Of a stretch of 64,000 nucleotides of DNA, positions 15,420 to 27,975 are shown one piece after another. A program made the position numbers and the translations under genes. Source of the DNA: Actinocatenispora sera (GTDB lineage: Bacteria > Actinomycetota > Actinomycetes > Mycobacteriales > Micromonosporaceae); assembly GCF_018324685.1 (NCBI RefSeq), contig NZ_AP023354.1, positions 5,642,001-5,706,000 on the forward strand, given 5' to 3'. Numbering within the stretch: the first letter of the stretch is position 1; every line of letters starts with the position of its first letter. The notes below the pieces were generated by a model. It saw only the letters and a list, made by a program, of their open reading frames with translations, was not told the origin of the DNA and ran no database searches.

Positions 15420-16898
15420 ATGACCGATGATCCGTCGTTGCGCAGCCAGGCGCTGCGCACCCTGCTCGCCGCGTTCCCGACCGCCACCGCCCCGGACTGG
15501 GTGCGCCGGCTCGGCGACCAGGGGCTCGGCGGGGTGGTCCTGTTCGGGCACAACATCGTGGACGAGTCCCAGGTCACCGGGCTGATCTCGACGCTGCGGG
15601 CCGGTCGGCCGGAGCTGATCGTGGCGCTCGACGAGGAGGGCGGCGATGTCACCCGGCTCGGCTACACCTCCGGGTCGCGCTACCCGGGCAACGCGGCGCT
15701 GGGTGCGGTCGACGACGAGAACCTCACCCGCCAGGTGTACGCGGCACTCGGCGGCGAGCTGGCCGCGCTGGGCATCACGCTCGACCTGGCCCCCACCGTC
15801 GACGTCAACTCCGCGCCGGACAACCCGGTCATCGGTACCCGCTCGTTCGGTACCGACCCGGCCCGGGTCGCCGCGCACACCGTCGCCGCGGTCCGCGGGC
15901 TCGGCGACGCCGGCGTCGCCGCCTGTGCCAAGCACTTCCCCGGCCACGGTGCGACCCGGGTCGACTCGCACGAGGCGGTACCGGTGGTCGACGCGCCGCT
16001 GTCGGTCCTGCGGGAGCGCGACCTGCCGCCGTTCGCCGCGGCCATCGGCGCCGGTGCGCCGGCGATCATGACCGCGCACCTGCGGGTACCGGCGCTCACC
16101 GGCGACCTGCCGGCCACCTTCAGCCCGGCCGCGCTGGGCGACCTGCTGCGGGGCGAGCTCGGCTTCGGCGGCGCGATCATCACCGACGCGCTGGAGATGG
16201 GCGGCGCCGCCGGCGACGCCGGCATGGGTATCGCCGCGGTGCGCTCGCTGGCCGCCGGCGCCGACCTGCTCTGCCTCGGCGCGAAGATCACCGAGGAGCT
16301 GGTCGAGGCGACGGTGGCGGAGATCGTCGCCGCGGTGCACGACGGCCGGCTGCCCGCCGAACGGCTCGCCGACGCCGCCCGCCGCTGCGCCGTGCTGGCC
16401 GCCGCCACCCGGGCCGACCGGGCCACCGGCGGCGTTTCGGTGCCGGTACCGGACGAGATCGGGCTCGCCGCGGCCCGCCGCGCGCTGCGCGTGTACGGCA
16501 CGCTCCCCCGCTCGCCGCGACCGCTGATCGTCGAGCTGGACGCGCCGCCGACGATCGCGGTCGGCGAGGTGCCGTGGGGGCTGCTGCCGTACCTGGAGGC
16601 GACCGACGCGCCGGCCGATCTGGTCCGGCTGCGACCGCTGTCGGACGAGCCGGTCGACGTCGACGCGCTGGCCCGCCGGGCCGCCGGCGGGCCGCTGATC
16701 CTGGTCAGCCGGGACACCCACCGGCACGCCCGGATCCGCGAGGTGATCGAGCAGGTCACCGCCGCCTACCCGCAGGTGGTCCTGGTGGAGATGGGCTGGC
16801 CGGCGTGGCGGCCCCCGCGCGCGGTGGGCTACCTCGCCACGTTCGGCGCCGGTCCGGCGAACGCCCGGGCCGCGGCCGAGGCGCTGCTCACCGGCTGA
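15420..16898 (+). CDS. Glycoside hydrolase family 3, beta-N-acetylhexosaminidase-like (DasD/NagZ type)
   Basis: The 492-residue protein has no signal peptide, so it should act on sugars already imported. The GH3 barrel covers about 1-345: the KHFPGHG motif near residue 177 is followed by DSH (Asp-His acid/base pair of the NagZ-type flexible loop), and the nucleophile Asp is in IITDALEMGG near 259. The KH(F/I)PGHG-DSH combination is typical of beta-N-acetylglucosaminidases rather than beta-glucosidases. A C-terminal domain of about 140 residues extends beyond single-domain NagZ. Its place after the importer genes mirrors dasD, so it probably cleaves imported chitobiose-like or muropeptide-derived sugars to amino-sugar monomers. 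Confidence 0.88.
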   Translation: MTDDPSLRSQALRTLLAAFPTATAPDWVRRLGDQGLGGVVLFGHNIVDESQVTGLISTLRAGRPELIVALDEEGGDVTRLGYTSGSRYPGNAALGAVDDENLTRQVYAALGGELAALGITLDLAPTVDVNSAPDNPVIGTRSFGTDPARVAAHTVAAVRGLGDAGVAACAKHFPGHGATRVDSHEAVPVVDAPLSVLRERDLPPFAAAIGAGAPAIMTAHLRVPALTGDLPATFSPAALGDLLRGELGFGGAIITDALEMGGAAGDAGMGIAAVRSLAAGADLLCLGAKITEELVEATVAEIVAAVHDGRLPAERLADAARRCAVLAAATRADRATGGVSVPVPDEIGLAAARRALRVYGTLPRSPRPLIVELDAPPTIAVGEVPWGLLPYLEATDAPADLVRLRPLSDEPVDVDALARRAAGGPLILVSRDTHRHARIREVIEQVTAAYPQVVLVEMGWPAWRPPRAVGYLATFGAGPANARAAAEALLTG

Positions 16899-16970
16899 CG
16901 GGCGCACGCAGGCCGGCGGCGGGCGCGGTAGCGTGGCACGGCCAGCGCGAAGCCCGTCCGTGGAGACGTC

Positions 16971-17450
16971 ATGTCCTACCCGCCGACCGGCGGCCCGCAG
17001 TACCCGCCGCCGTACGGTCAGCCGATGCCAGCGCCACCGATGCCGAACCCCCCGGTGCCGGGCCCACCGACGAGCGGCGCGCCCGGCGTCCCGCCGTACC
17101 GGCCCGCGCCCGCTCCGGCGATGCCACCGCAGTCCCCGCCGTACCCGTCGGCGCGGTACCAGGGCGCGCCGGGCCAGGGCGGCCCGTACCCATCGGCGCC
17201 GTACCAGGCCGGCGGTGCGCCGGCGCCGAACGGGCAGTACCCGGCGCAGGGTGCACCGCAGTACGGCCCGCCCGGGTACGACCCGTACCGGCCGATGCAG
17301 CTGGGGCAGCCGCGCTCGAGCGGGTTCGGCGAGGCCGCCGCCGGGGTGGGCAGGACGCTCGCGATCCGGCTCGCGATCCGGATCGGCGTCGCCGTGGTGG
17401 CCGCGATCATCGCGGTGATCATCGCCATCGTGAAGATCGCCGCCAGCTGA
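16971..17450 (+). CDS. Proline-rich small membrane protein
   Basis: This 159-residue protein of unknown function has a cytoplasmic tail of about 120 residues made almost wholly of Pro, Gly, Tyr, Ala and Gln (PYPSA and PPYG-like repeats). It ends in a single hydrophobic helix (about 134-156, IGVAVVAAIIAVIIAIVKI). Such Pro/Tyr/Gln-rich tail-anchored proteins are common in actinomycetes, but the sequence is too simple to assign a role. It lies between the GH3 gene and glgE with no coupling to either. Confidence 0.75.
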   Translation: MSYPPTGGPQYPPPYGQPMPAPPMPNPPVPGPPTSGAPGVPPYRPAPAPAMPPQSPPYPSARYQGAPGQGGPYPSAPYQAGGAPAPNGQYPAQGAPQYGPPGYDPYRPMQLGQPRSSGFGEAAAGVGRTLAIRLAIRIGVAVVAAIIAVIIAIVKIAAS

Positions 17451-17589
17451 CCGGCTCCGCCGCCTCGGCGGACACGACCACCGCCCGGTGACCGCCGGCC
17501 GTCCGTGACGGCAACCCGGCGACACATCGCGAGGGCAGATGAGCGCGGCGTAGTGCGCGACGGCACGTCGGTGGATACGGTGGACACCG

Positions 17590-19557
<1,968 letters not shown>

Positions 19558-19627
19558 GCCACACCTCAGACCCACCCACCCCCCACCCACACGACAACAG
19601 CGACAACGGCGAAGCGCGAGGTGCGCG

Positions 19628-21471
<1,844 letters not shown>

Positions 21472-21475
<4 letters not shown>

Positions 21476-22890
21476 CCGCCGACCGCGGCTCCGGCGCCAC
21501 CGAGCGGGCGGTGGCGCTGGCCGGCGCGCTCGCCCGCTGGCTACCCGAGCAGCGCTGGTTCGCCGGCAAGCACCGGGCCCTCCAGGCGGTGACCCCGGTG
21601 TCGGCCGTGGCGCTCGGCGACGTGCAGCCGCGACTGGACCACCTGGTGGTCCAGGTCGAGTACGCGACCGGCGAACCGGAGCAGTACCAGGTGCTGGTCG
21701 GCTGGCGCACCGTGCTGTCGGAGAAGCTGGAGCACGCCCGGATCGGGACGGTCGGCGACTACGTCGGCTACGCCGGGCTGTGGGACGACGAGCTGGCCGA
21801 CCTGCTGCTGGCGGCGCTGGCCGGCGGCGAGCAGCACGGCGGCCTGGTGTTCCGGCCCGAACCGGGCGCCACGATCACCCGCGGCCTGCCCAGCCGGGTG
21901 GTCGAGGTGGAGCAGTCGAACTCGTCGGTGGTGTTCGACGAGGAGTCGATCCTGAAGCTGTTCCGCCGCCCCACCCCCGGCGCCAACCCGGACGTCGAGC
22001 TGAACCGGGCGCTGCGCCGGGTCGGCTGCCCGCACGTGGCGCCGCTGCTCGGCGAGATCGGCGGCGAGCTGTTCGGCGCGGCCGTCTCGTACGGGATGCT
22101 GTCGGCCTACGCGGCGAACTCGGCGGACGGCTGGGCGATGGCGACGGCGAGCGTGCGGGACCTGTTCGCCGAGGGGGATCTGAAGGCGGACGAGGTCGGC
22201 GGCGACTTCGCCGCCGAGGCGCACCGGCTCGGCGAGGCGGTCGCCGCGGTACACGCCGACCTGGTCACCGCGCTGGGTTCCGGCCAGCGGGACGCCGACG
22301 GGCACGCCGAGCTGTCCGCGGCGATGATCGGCCGGCTCGCCGACGCGGTGCGCACCGTGCCCGAGCTCGCCCGGTACGCGCCGCGGCTGGGCGCGGAGTT
22401 CACCGCCGTCGCCGATCTCACGGCGTCGTACCCGATCCAGCGCATCCACGGCGATCTGCATCTCGGCCAGGCGCTGCGGACCCCGACCAGCTGGCTGCTG
22501 ATCGACTTCGAGGGCGAGCCGGTCAAGCCGCTGGCCGAGCGGGTGCGGTCGGACTCGCCGCTGCGCGACGTCGCCGGGATGCTCCGCTCGTTCGACTACG
22601 CGGCCGAGCACCTGCTCGTCGGCGAGGGCGCCGACCACCAGCTGGAGTACCGGGCGCAGGAGTGGGCGGCGCGCAACCGGTCGGCGTTCACGGCCGGGTA
22701 CACCGACGCCGCCGGCCAGGACCCCGGGCGGCACCGCACCCTGCTGCGCGCGTACGAGCTGGACAAGGCGGTGTACGAGGTCGTGTACGAGGCGCGGCAC
22801 CGGCCGGCGTGGCGGTGGATCCCGCTGCGCTCGATCGCCCGGATGCTCGGCTTCGAGGTACCGGCGCCGGGCGACCTGCCCACCGCCTGA
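21472..22890 (+). CDS. pep2: Maltokinase Pep2 (Mak)
   Basis: This 472-residue kinase phosphorylates maltose to maltose-1-phosphate, the GlgE donor. It has the N-terminal cap typical of actinobacterial maltokinases ([15 protein letters not shown] near 25) and an aminoglycoside-phosphotransferase-like kinase fold. The catalytic Asp is in [10 protein letters not shown] near residue 326, and the metal-binding Asp is in LIDFEGEP near 344. The gene overlaps treS by four bases. It is a separate protein here rather than the TreS-Mak fusion found in some bacteria. Confidence 0.94.
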
Positions 22891-22925
22891 CCGCCGCGGC
22901 GGGCCGCCGGCCGCCGGCCGCCGGC

Positions 22926-23120
22926 TCAGCGGCGGCGCCCGAACAGCAGGTAGGCGAGACCACCGATCGGGACCGACCGCACGCAGATCACCACCCAGAC
23001 CATCCGCGGCAGCAGCAGGAGGTCTCGTTCGTCGGCCCGGGCGAGGTCGGTCACGCAGTACGCGGCGAAGCCGGCCGCCACGACCGCGACCATCAACGCC
23101 GCCGTCAGCGACGCGCACAT
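22926..23120 (-). CDS. Small PLDc_N-type membrane protein
   Basis: The 64-residue protein has two hydrophobic segments. The second (about 37-61, VWVVICVRSVPIGGLAYLLFGRR) matches the phospholipase-D N-terminal (cardiolipin synthase N) signature W-x-hydrophobic...G-x-x-YLLFGR. Stand-alone PLDc_N peptides are widespread in actinomycetes and have no assigned function. I chose ATG 23120 (GGGAAG about ten bases upstream) over the longer upstream start because the extra residues look non-coding. It is convergent with pep2 and divergent from the MerR gene. Confidence 0.7.
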   Translation of the reverse strand: MCASLTAALMVAVVAAGFAAYCVTDLARADERDLLLLPRMVWVVICVRSVPIGGLAYLLFGRRR

Positions 23121-23193
23121 CGGGCAGACTTCCCGCTGGTCATGTGGTGATTGTCGACCCCGATCCGGCGGGAGACCAGACGAGGATGGCGTC

Positions 23194-24012
23194 ATGTTGA
23201 CGATCGGGGACTTCGCCCGGCACGGCCGGGTGTCGGTGCGGATGCTGCGGCACTACGACGCGCTGGGGTTGCTCGCGCCGGCCCGGGTCGACGCCGCCAC
23301 CGGCTACCGCTACTACACCGCCGACCAGCTGGCCCGGCTGAACCGGATCGTGGCGCTCAAGGATCTCGGGCTGAGCCTGGCGCAGGTCCGCGCGGTCCTC
23401 GACGACCGGCTGACCGCCGAACAGCTGCGCGGCATGCTCCGGCTGCGGCACGCCCAGCTGCGGCAGCAGATCGAGGCGGACACCGCCCGGCTGGCCGGCG
23501 TCGAGGCGCGCCTCGCGATGATCGAGCGTGAGGGGCACCTGCCCGCCGCGGAGATCGTGGTCAAGAACCTCCCGGCGGTCCGCCTGGCGCAGCTGACCGG
23601 TGTGGCCGCCGGCTGGGACCCGGCCGACATCACCCCGGTGATCGTCCCGCTGTACGGGCGCCTCCGCGCCCTGCTCGACCACCACGACGTGCGACCCGTC
23701 GCGCCCGACATTGCCTGGTACACCGACGATCCGGGTGGCGGGATGCTGGTGCACGCCGGCGCGCAGGTGGACGTGGCGCCGGCGGCGGCGTACCCGTTCG
23801 AGGTGGTCGACCTGCCCGCGGTGGCGACCGCGGCGACGCTGGTGCACCGGGGGGCGATGGCGGACTCCGACCCGTCGTTCCAGGCGCTCGGGCGGTGGAT
23901 CGGCGACAACGGGTACCGGTCCACCGGGTACCGCGAGCTCTACCTGTCCTGCCCGGGGCCGGACCAGTCCGGCTGGGTCACCGAACTCCAGGAACCGGTG
24001 GTACCGGCGTGA
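23194..24012 (+). CDS. MerR family regulator with GyrI-like effector domain
   Basis: The 272-residue protein has a MerR winged helix at residues 1-70 ([44 protein letters not shown]), a coiled-coil helix at about 80-118 ([31 protein letters not shown]) and a C-terminal GyrI/AraC-effector-like domain (about 125-270). This layout matches BmrR/TipA-type multidrug-sensing activators. No transporter is beside it, so the target may be its own promoter or a distant gene. It starts with ATG at 23194 and is divergent from the PLDc_N peptide. Confidence 0.88.
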   Translation: MLTIGDFARHGRVSVRMLRHYDALGLLAPARVDAATGYRYYTADQLARLNRIVALKDLGLSLAQVRAVLDDRLTAEQLRGMLRLRHAQLRQQIEADTARLAGVEARLAMIEREGHLPAAEIVVKNLPAVRLAQLTGVAAGWDPADITPVIVPLYGRLRALLDHHDVRPVAPDIAWYTDDPGGGMLVHAGAQVDVAPAAAYPFEVVDLPAVATAATLVHRGAMADSDPSFQALGRWIGDNGYRSTGYRELYLSCPGPDQSGWVTELQEPVVPA

Positions 24013-24067
24013 CCGGCGGGCACCCGATGTGTGCCCGTGTCGTACCCGGTGGGTAGGCTCCGCGGTC

Positions 24068-24742
24068 ATGACTGGGCAAGGTTTGGCCGAGGTCGTCGAC
24101 GCGAGTTGGGCGCAGGCGTTGGCGCCGGTGGCAGAGCAGATCAGCGCGATGGGCGACTTCCTGCGGGCGGAGAACGCGGCGGGTCGCGGCTACCTGCCGG
24201 CCGGCGACCGGGTGCTGCGCGCGTTCACCCAACCGCTCGCCGACGTGCGGGTGCTCATCGTCGGGCAGGACCCCTACCCCACCCCGGGTGACGCGGTCGG
24301 GCTGTCGTTCTCGGTCGCGCCGGAGCGCCGCATCCCGGCCAGCCTGCGCAACATCTTCCGGGAGTACTGCGACGATCTGGGCTACCCGAAGCCCGCGACC
24401 GGCGACCTGACCCCGTGGGCCGAGCACGGCGTGCTGCTGCTCAACCGGTGCCTGACCGTGCAGCCGGGCAAGCCGGCCGCGCACCGCGGCAAGGGCTGGG
24501 AGAAGGTCACCGACGCGGCGATCCGGGCGCTGGTGACGCGCGGTGGCCCGCTGGTGGCGATCCTGTGGGGGCGCGACGCGCAGTCGCTGCAGCCGCTGCT
24601 CGGCGACACGCCGGTGCTCAAGAGCGTGCACCCGTCGCCGATGTCGGCCGATCGCGGCTTCTTCGGTTCCCGGCCGTTCACCCGCGCCAACGACCTGCTG
24701 GTCCAGCAGGGCTCCGCCCCGGTCGACTGGAAGCTCCCCTAG
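24068..24742 (+). CDS. ung: Uracil-DNA glycosylase (family 1)
   Basis: The 224-residue DNA repair enzyme removes uracil from DNA. The catalytic water-activating motif [18 protein letters not shown] is near residues 68-85, and the DNA-intercalating loop [17 protein letters not shown] is near 190-206. Both are diagnostic of the Ung superfamily-1 branch, and the length is normal. ATG 24068 is chosen; the longer frame upstream lies inside the MerR gene. The gene stands alone between MerR and the convergent FHA gene. Confidence 0.95.
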   Translation: MTGQGLAEVVDASWAQALAPVAEQISAMGDFLRAENAAGRGYLPAGDRVLRAFTQPLADVRVLIVGQDPYPTPGDAVGLSFSVAPERRIPASLRNIFREYCDDLGYPKPATGDLTPWAEHGVLLLNRCLTVQPGKPAAHRGKGWEKVTDAAIRALVTRGGPLVAILWGRDAQSLQPLLGDTPVLKSVHPSPMSADRGFFGSRPFTRANDLLVQQGSAPVDWKLP

Positions 24743-24792
24743 CCGCTCGGCCCGCCGGTCCGGGCGCACGGTTCGGGCCGGTACGGTGCGGC

Positions 24793-25641
24793 TCAGTCGA
24801 GGTGGGCGTCGAGCAGGGCCAGGTCGGGCGGGATCAGCGTGGTGGACAGCATCAGTTCGTGCAGCAGGTTGTCGTTGAGCGCGTTGCCGACCGGCTCGCC
24901 GACCTCGTCCCGGGTCAGCCCGGCGACCCCGGCGGCCGACAACCGGGTACGTATCGCGGCGACGTGATGCTCGACCCGCTTCGGCGTCCACCCGGCGTCC
25001 GGGAACAGCTCGGCGAGCTGGTCGGCGGCCTGCCGCCAGGCGAGCGGCTGCGGGTGCGCGTCGTGCCGCAGGTAGCGCTGGCCGAGCACGATCAGTACCG
25101 CGCGTTCCTCGTCCGCCAGGTGCCACAGCCGGGGCGGCTGGGTCTCGTCCAGCGGGCGTTCGCCGGGGCGGTCGCCGGCATCGGCGGCGACGTACACCTC
25201 CAGCAGGTGGTCGCGGTCGGCCGAGCCGCGTACGAACAGCGGCGAGTAACCGTGCGCGAGCGGTACCGGCTCCTCGCCGTGGAACAGCAGCCGCGAGCCG
25301 GGCAGCCGGATCGGCAGCCGGCCGGTGTTGCGCACCCACCAGCGGCCGTCGCTGTGCAGCAGCACCCCGTGCCGGCGGCTGACCCCGCGGTCGTCGACGC
25401 CGACGCAGACGTGCACGTCCTCCGCGTTGCGGCCGAACAGGATCGTGCGCCCCTCGCGGGGTCGCATCTCGATGCCGCCGCGGAGGGCGAGGACGAAGAT
25501 CGTGCCCGGCACCGACTCCGGCACACCGAACGCCAGGCTGTCGTGGCCGGGCGGCAGCTGCTGGCCACTGCCACCGGCTCGTCGCCGCGCCCCGCCCTGC
25601 ACGAAGACCTCCTGGAGCTTCGTCCGGTTTACCCCTAGCAT
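24793..25641 (-). CDS. FHA domain protein
   Basis: The 282-residue protein has a forkhead-associated domain at about residues 65-150. The signatures are ILFGRNAEDVHVCV (GR), RGVSRRHGVLL (the phosphothreonine-contacting SxxH) and WWVRNTGRLPIRL (N). FHA domains bind phosphothreonine. The C-terminal about 115 residues (from RLWHLADEERAVL) form a helical region with a possible helix-turn-helix look (GWTPKRVEHHVAAIRTRL). It lies 192 bases downstream of a receptor Ser/Thr kinase on the same strand, so it is a likely reader or substrate of that kinase. ATG 25641 was chosen; the upstream extension is Pro/Arg-rich and not FHA-like. Confidence 0.85.
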   Translation of the reverse strand: MLGVNRTKLQEVFVQGGARRRAGGSGQQLPPGHDSLAFGVPESVPGTIFVLALRGGIEMRPREGRTILFGRNAEDVHVCVGVDDRGVSRRHGVLLHSDGRWWVRNTGRLPIRLPGSRLLFHGEEPVPLAHGYSPLFVRGSADRDHLLEVYVAADAGDRPGERPLDETQPPRLWHLADEERAVLIVLGQRYLRHDAHPQPLAWRQAADQLAELFPDAGWTPKRVEHHVAAIRTRLSAAGVAGLTRDEVGEPVGNALNDNLLHELMLSTTLIPPDLALLDAHLD

Positions 25642-25833
25642 GACCGATCCGTGCCGCCGCCGGGCGCCCGCCCCGGCCGGGTACGGGACCCCTCCCGGGC
25701 CGACCGCAGAGAATCGGCGGGGTGCGCGTGCCCGGCACGAACCGCGGCTCGGGGGCGGCGAGGTGGTGCGCGGCGGCCGGCTGGCCGTCGCGCACGATCT
25801 CGCCGGTACGGGGATCGTCGGCACGGCGGGTCG

Positions 25834-27711
25834 TCAGCGCGGCGGCAGGCGGCGGGCCGCGGCACCGGCGAGCCGCTCGGCGAGCGGGCAGCGCCGGGCG
25901 CCGGCCCCGTCGCCCTGCACGACGAGGTACAGCAGCTCCTCGGTCGGGCCGTTGGCCGGGTCGTCGTAGCGGCGTTGCACGACCTGGACCAGGCAGGTCC
26001 CGTCGCCGTCACCGTCCGCGGTGACGAACGCGGACCGGCCGGCCAGCCGCACCGGTCGACCGTCCTCGCTGGTCAGCGGCTCATTCCGGTCGAAGCGCCA
26101 GCGCAGCGAGGTGTGCTCGGCGCCGTCCGCGGCGCAGTCCCAACCGGCGAATCCCCGCTCGATCGGGGTAGCCACCCCGGGTACCCCGCGCAGCAGGGCG
26201 CAGCCGTCGACGCGGCCGAGCGAGCCGGCCGGGAACGGGTGGCGCCGCGGCACCGTCCCACGGCGCAGCACGGTCGCCGCCGCCGTGGTCGCGGTGTCGG
26301 CGACCGGGCACAGCTCGGCGCTCCCGTCGCCGTCCAGTACCGCGACCACCCAGACCCGGTAGCCGCCCGGCACCGGGATCTCCCGCGCGCACGCGCCGTC
26401 GTCCTGCTTCTCCCGGTGCACCGGGAGTCCAGCGACGGTGGCGCGCGGGCCCGGCACCGTACCGACGTCGAACTCGACCTGCACGTCGAGATCGCCGCCG
26501 TGCTCGCGGTCCACGATCACGTCGCACCGGTTGAAGTTGCCGTAGGCGGTCTGCAGGTCGACGTCGCCGTAGCGGCGCAGCCCGGACGGGTCGAGCAGCG
26601 CGCACGGGTCGGCCGTCGCGGGGTCGCCGAGCGAGGGCCGCGGCGCCGGCCGGACCGCATCACCGCCGACCGCGACGGCGAACGCCGCGGTGAGCGCGGC
26701 CACGGCGACCGCGGCGGCGGTACGGCCCAGCCGCCGGGGCCGTGGCCCGGCGGTCGCGGTGAGCAGCTGCCGGGTGGTGGCGGCCTCCGGCCGGGCAGCC
26801 GGGTCGGTGGACAGCAGCGCGGTGAGCGCCGGCGCCAGGGTCCCGGCGTGCGGCGCCGGCAGCAGCGCGCCGGCCAGCGCCCGCCGGTGCAGCGCGGCGG
26901 GGTGGCTCACCGGGCCGTACGGCGAGTGCCCCTCGACCGCCGCGTACAGCGTCGCACCGAGCGAGAACAGGTCGGCGGCGGTGGTGGCCGGCCCGCCGGC
27001 GGCGACCTCGGGTGCCTGGAACGCCGGCGTGCCGCCGACCGTACCGGCGTCGGTCGTCGACGAGGTCGGCCCGCCGATCCCGGCGCGCTCCGGCCGCCCC
27101 GCGACGCCGTCGCGCTGCCCCGCCGTACTACCGTCGCCGTCCCCGGCGGGAGCGCCGGCGGCGGACGGTCCGGTGCGAGGGCCGGCCGGCACCGGGCCGG
27201 CCGATCCGGGCGGCCGCCGGGGACCCGGCACGCTCGGCACCGGCCGGGACAGGCCGAAGTCGATCAGCTTGACCGCGTCCTGCGGGCCGACGAGCACGTT
27301 GCCCGGCTTCACGTCGGCATGCACGACTCCCTTGGCGTGTAACGCATCCAGCGCCTCGGCGAGCTGGACGCCGAGCGCCGCGGCGCGGGCCGGGCCGATC
27401 GGGCCGGACTCGGCGAGCAGCTGCGCCAGGCTGCGCCACGGCACGTACTCCATCACCAGCCAGCGCTGCTCGCCGTCGGTGACGACGTCGTAGAGCGTGA
27501 CGACGTGCGGGTGTTGCAACACCGCGGCGGTACGCGCCTCCCGGCGCAGCGCCCGCCCGGCGCGCGGCCCGGTCTCCTGCGAGCGCTTCACCGCGACCGT
27601 ACGGCGAAGTTCCAGATCGGTGGCGCGCCAGACCAGCCCCATGCCGCCCAGCCCGACCTGCTCCTCCAGCCGGTACCGGCCGGCGATCGGTCCAGCCATC
27701 GGCCCAGTCAT
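25834..27711 (-). CDS. Transmembrane serine/threonine protein kinase with DUF3558-like ectodomain
   Basis: This 625-residue PknB-type kinase has a P-loop GLGGMG at 20-25, catalytic lysine K42, catalytic loop HADVKPGN at 131-138, DFG at 151-153 and QAPE at 232-235. Two features are odd. The usual HRD is HAD, so it is a non-RD kinase. The stretch from DFG to APE is about 80 residues, with a roughly 50-residue Pro/Gly/Ala-rich insert (about 157-212) in the activation loop. A single membrane helix lies at about 328-350. The outer part (about 365-625) has two cysteine-containing units (PCALLDPSGL...RCDV; GCALLRGVPG...WDC) resembling DUF3558 domains. ATG 27711 is supported by GGGAGG. The FHA gene follows. 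Confidence 0.88.
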   Translation of the reverse strand: MTGPMAGPIAGRYRLEEQVGLGGMGLVWRATDLELRRTVAVKRSQETGPRAGRALRREARTAAVLQHPHVVTLYDVVTDGEQRWLVMEYVPWRSLAQLLAESGPIGPARAAALGVQLAEALDALHAKGVVHADVKPGNVLVGPQDAVKLIDFGLSRPVPSVPGPRRPPGSAGPVPAGPRTGPSAAGAPAGDGDGSTAGQRDGVAGRPERAGIGGPTSSTTDAGTVGGTPAFQAPEVAAGGPATTAADLFSLGATLYAAVEGHSPYGPVSHPAALHRRALAGALLPAPHAGTLAPALTALLSTDPAARPEAATTRQLLTATAGPRPRRLGRTAAAVAVAALTAAFAVAVGGDAVRPAPRPSLGDPATADPCALLDPSGLRRYGDVDLQTAYGNFNRCDVIVDREHGGDLDVQVEFDVGTVPGPRATVAGLPVHREKQDDGACAREIPVPGGYRVWVVAVLDGDGSAELCPVADTATTAAATVLRRGTVPRRHPFPAGSLGRVDGCALLRGVPGVATPIERGFAGWDCAADGAEHTSLRWRFDRNEPLTSEDGRPVRLAGRSAFVTADGDGDGTCLVQVVQRRYDDPANGPTEELLYLVVQGDGAGARRCPLAERLAGAAARRLPPR

Positions 27712-27975
27712 CCGGGCACCCTCCCGGCAACGCGCGGTCGGCGGTCGCGGGGCATCGTCCCGACGGCGGTCGGGGCCGCCCCAGGACGCGACCGGTGATC
27801 TTCCGGCCGGCTGCAGCGGAAGGCCACGGGACGCGCCCACGTGGTCAGTTCGGCAGCATAGCCCTGTTTCCTGGCGAATCGACGCGGGCGCCGGAGCGCC
27901 ACCGTACGCGACAAGCCGGGCACCCACCGGTGCGTCCGGGGCGCGGTCTGGCAGCCGGGCGCTTAGGGTTGTCTG

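Noticed and set aside
22891-22925. GC-only palindromes after pep2 as a terminator
   Set aside because: The stretch is a simple CCG/CGG run able to fold many ways; I could not single out one convincing hairpin.
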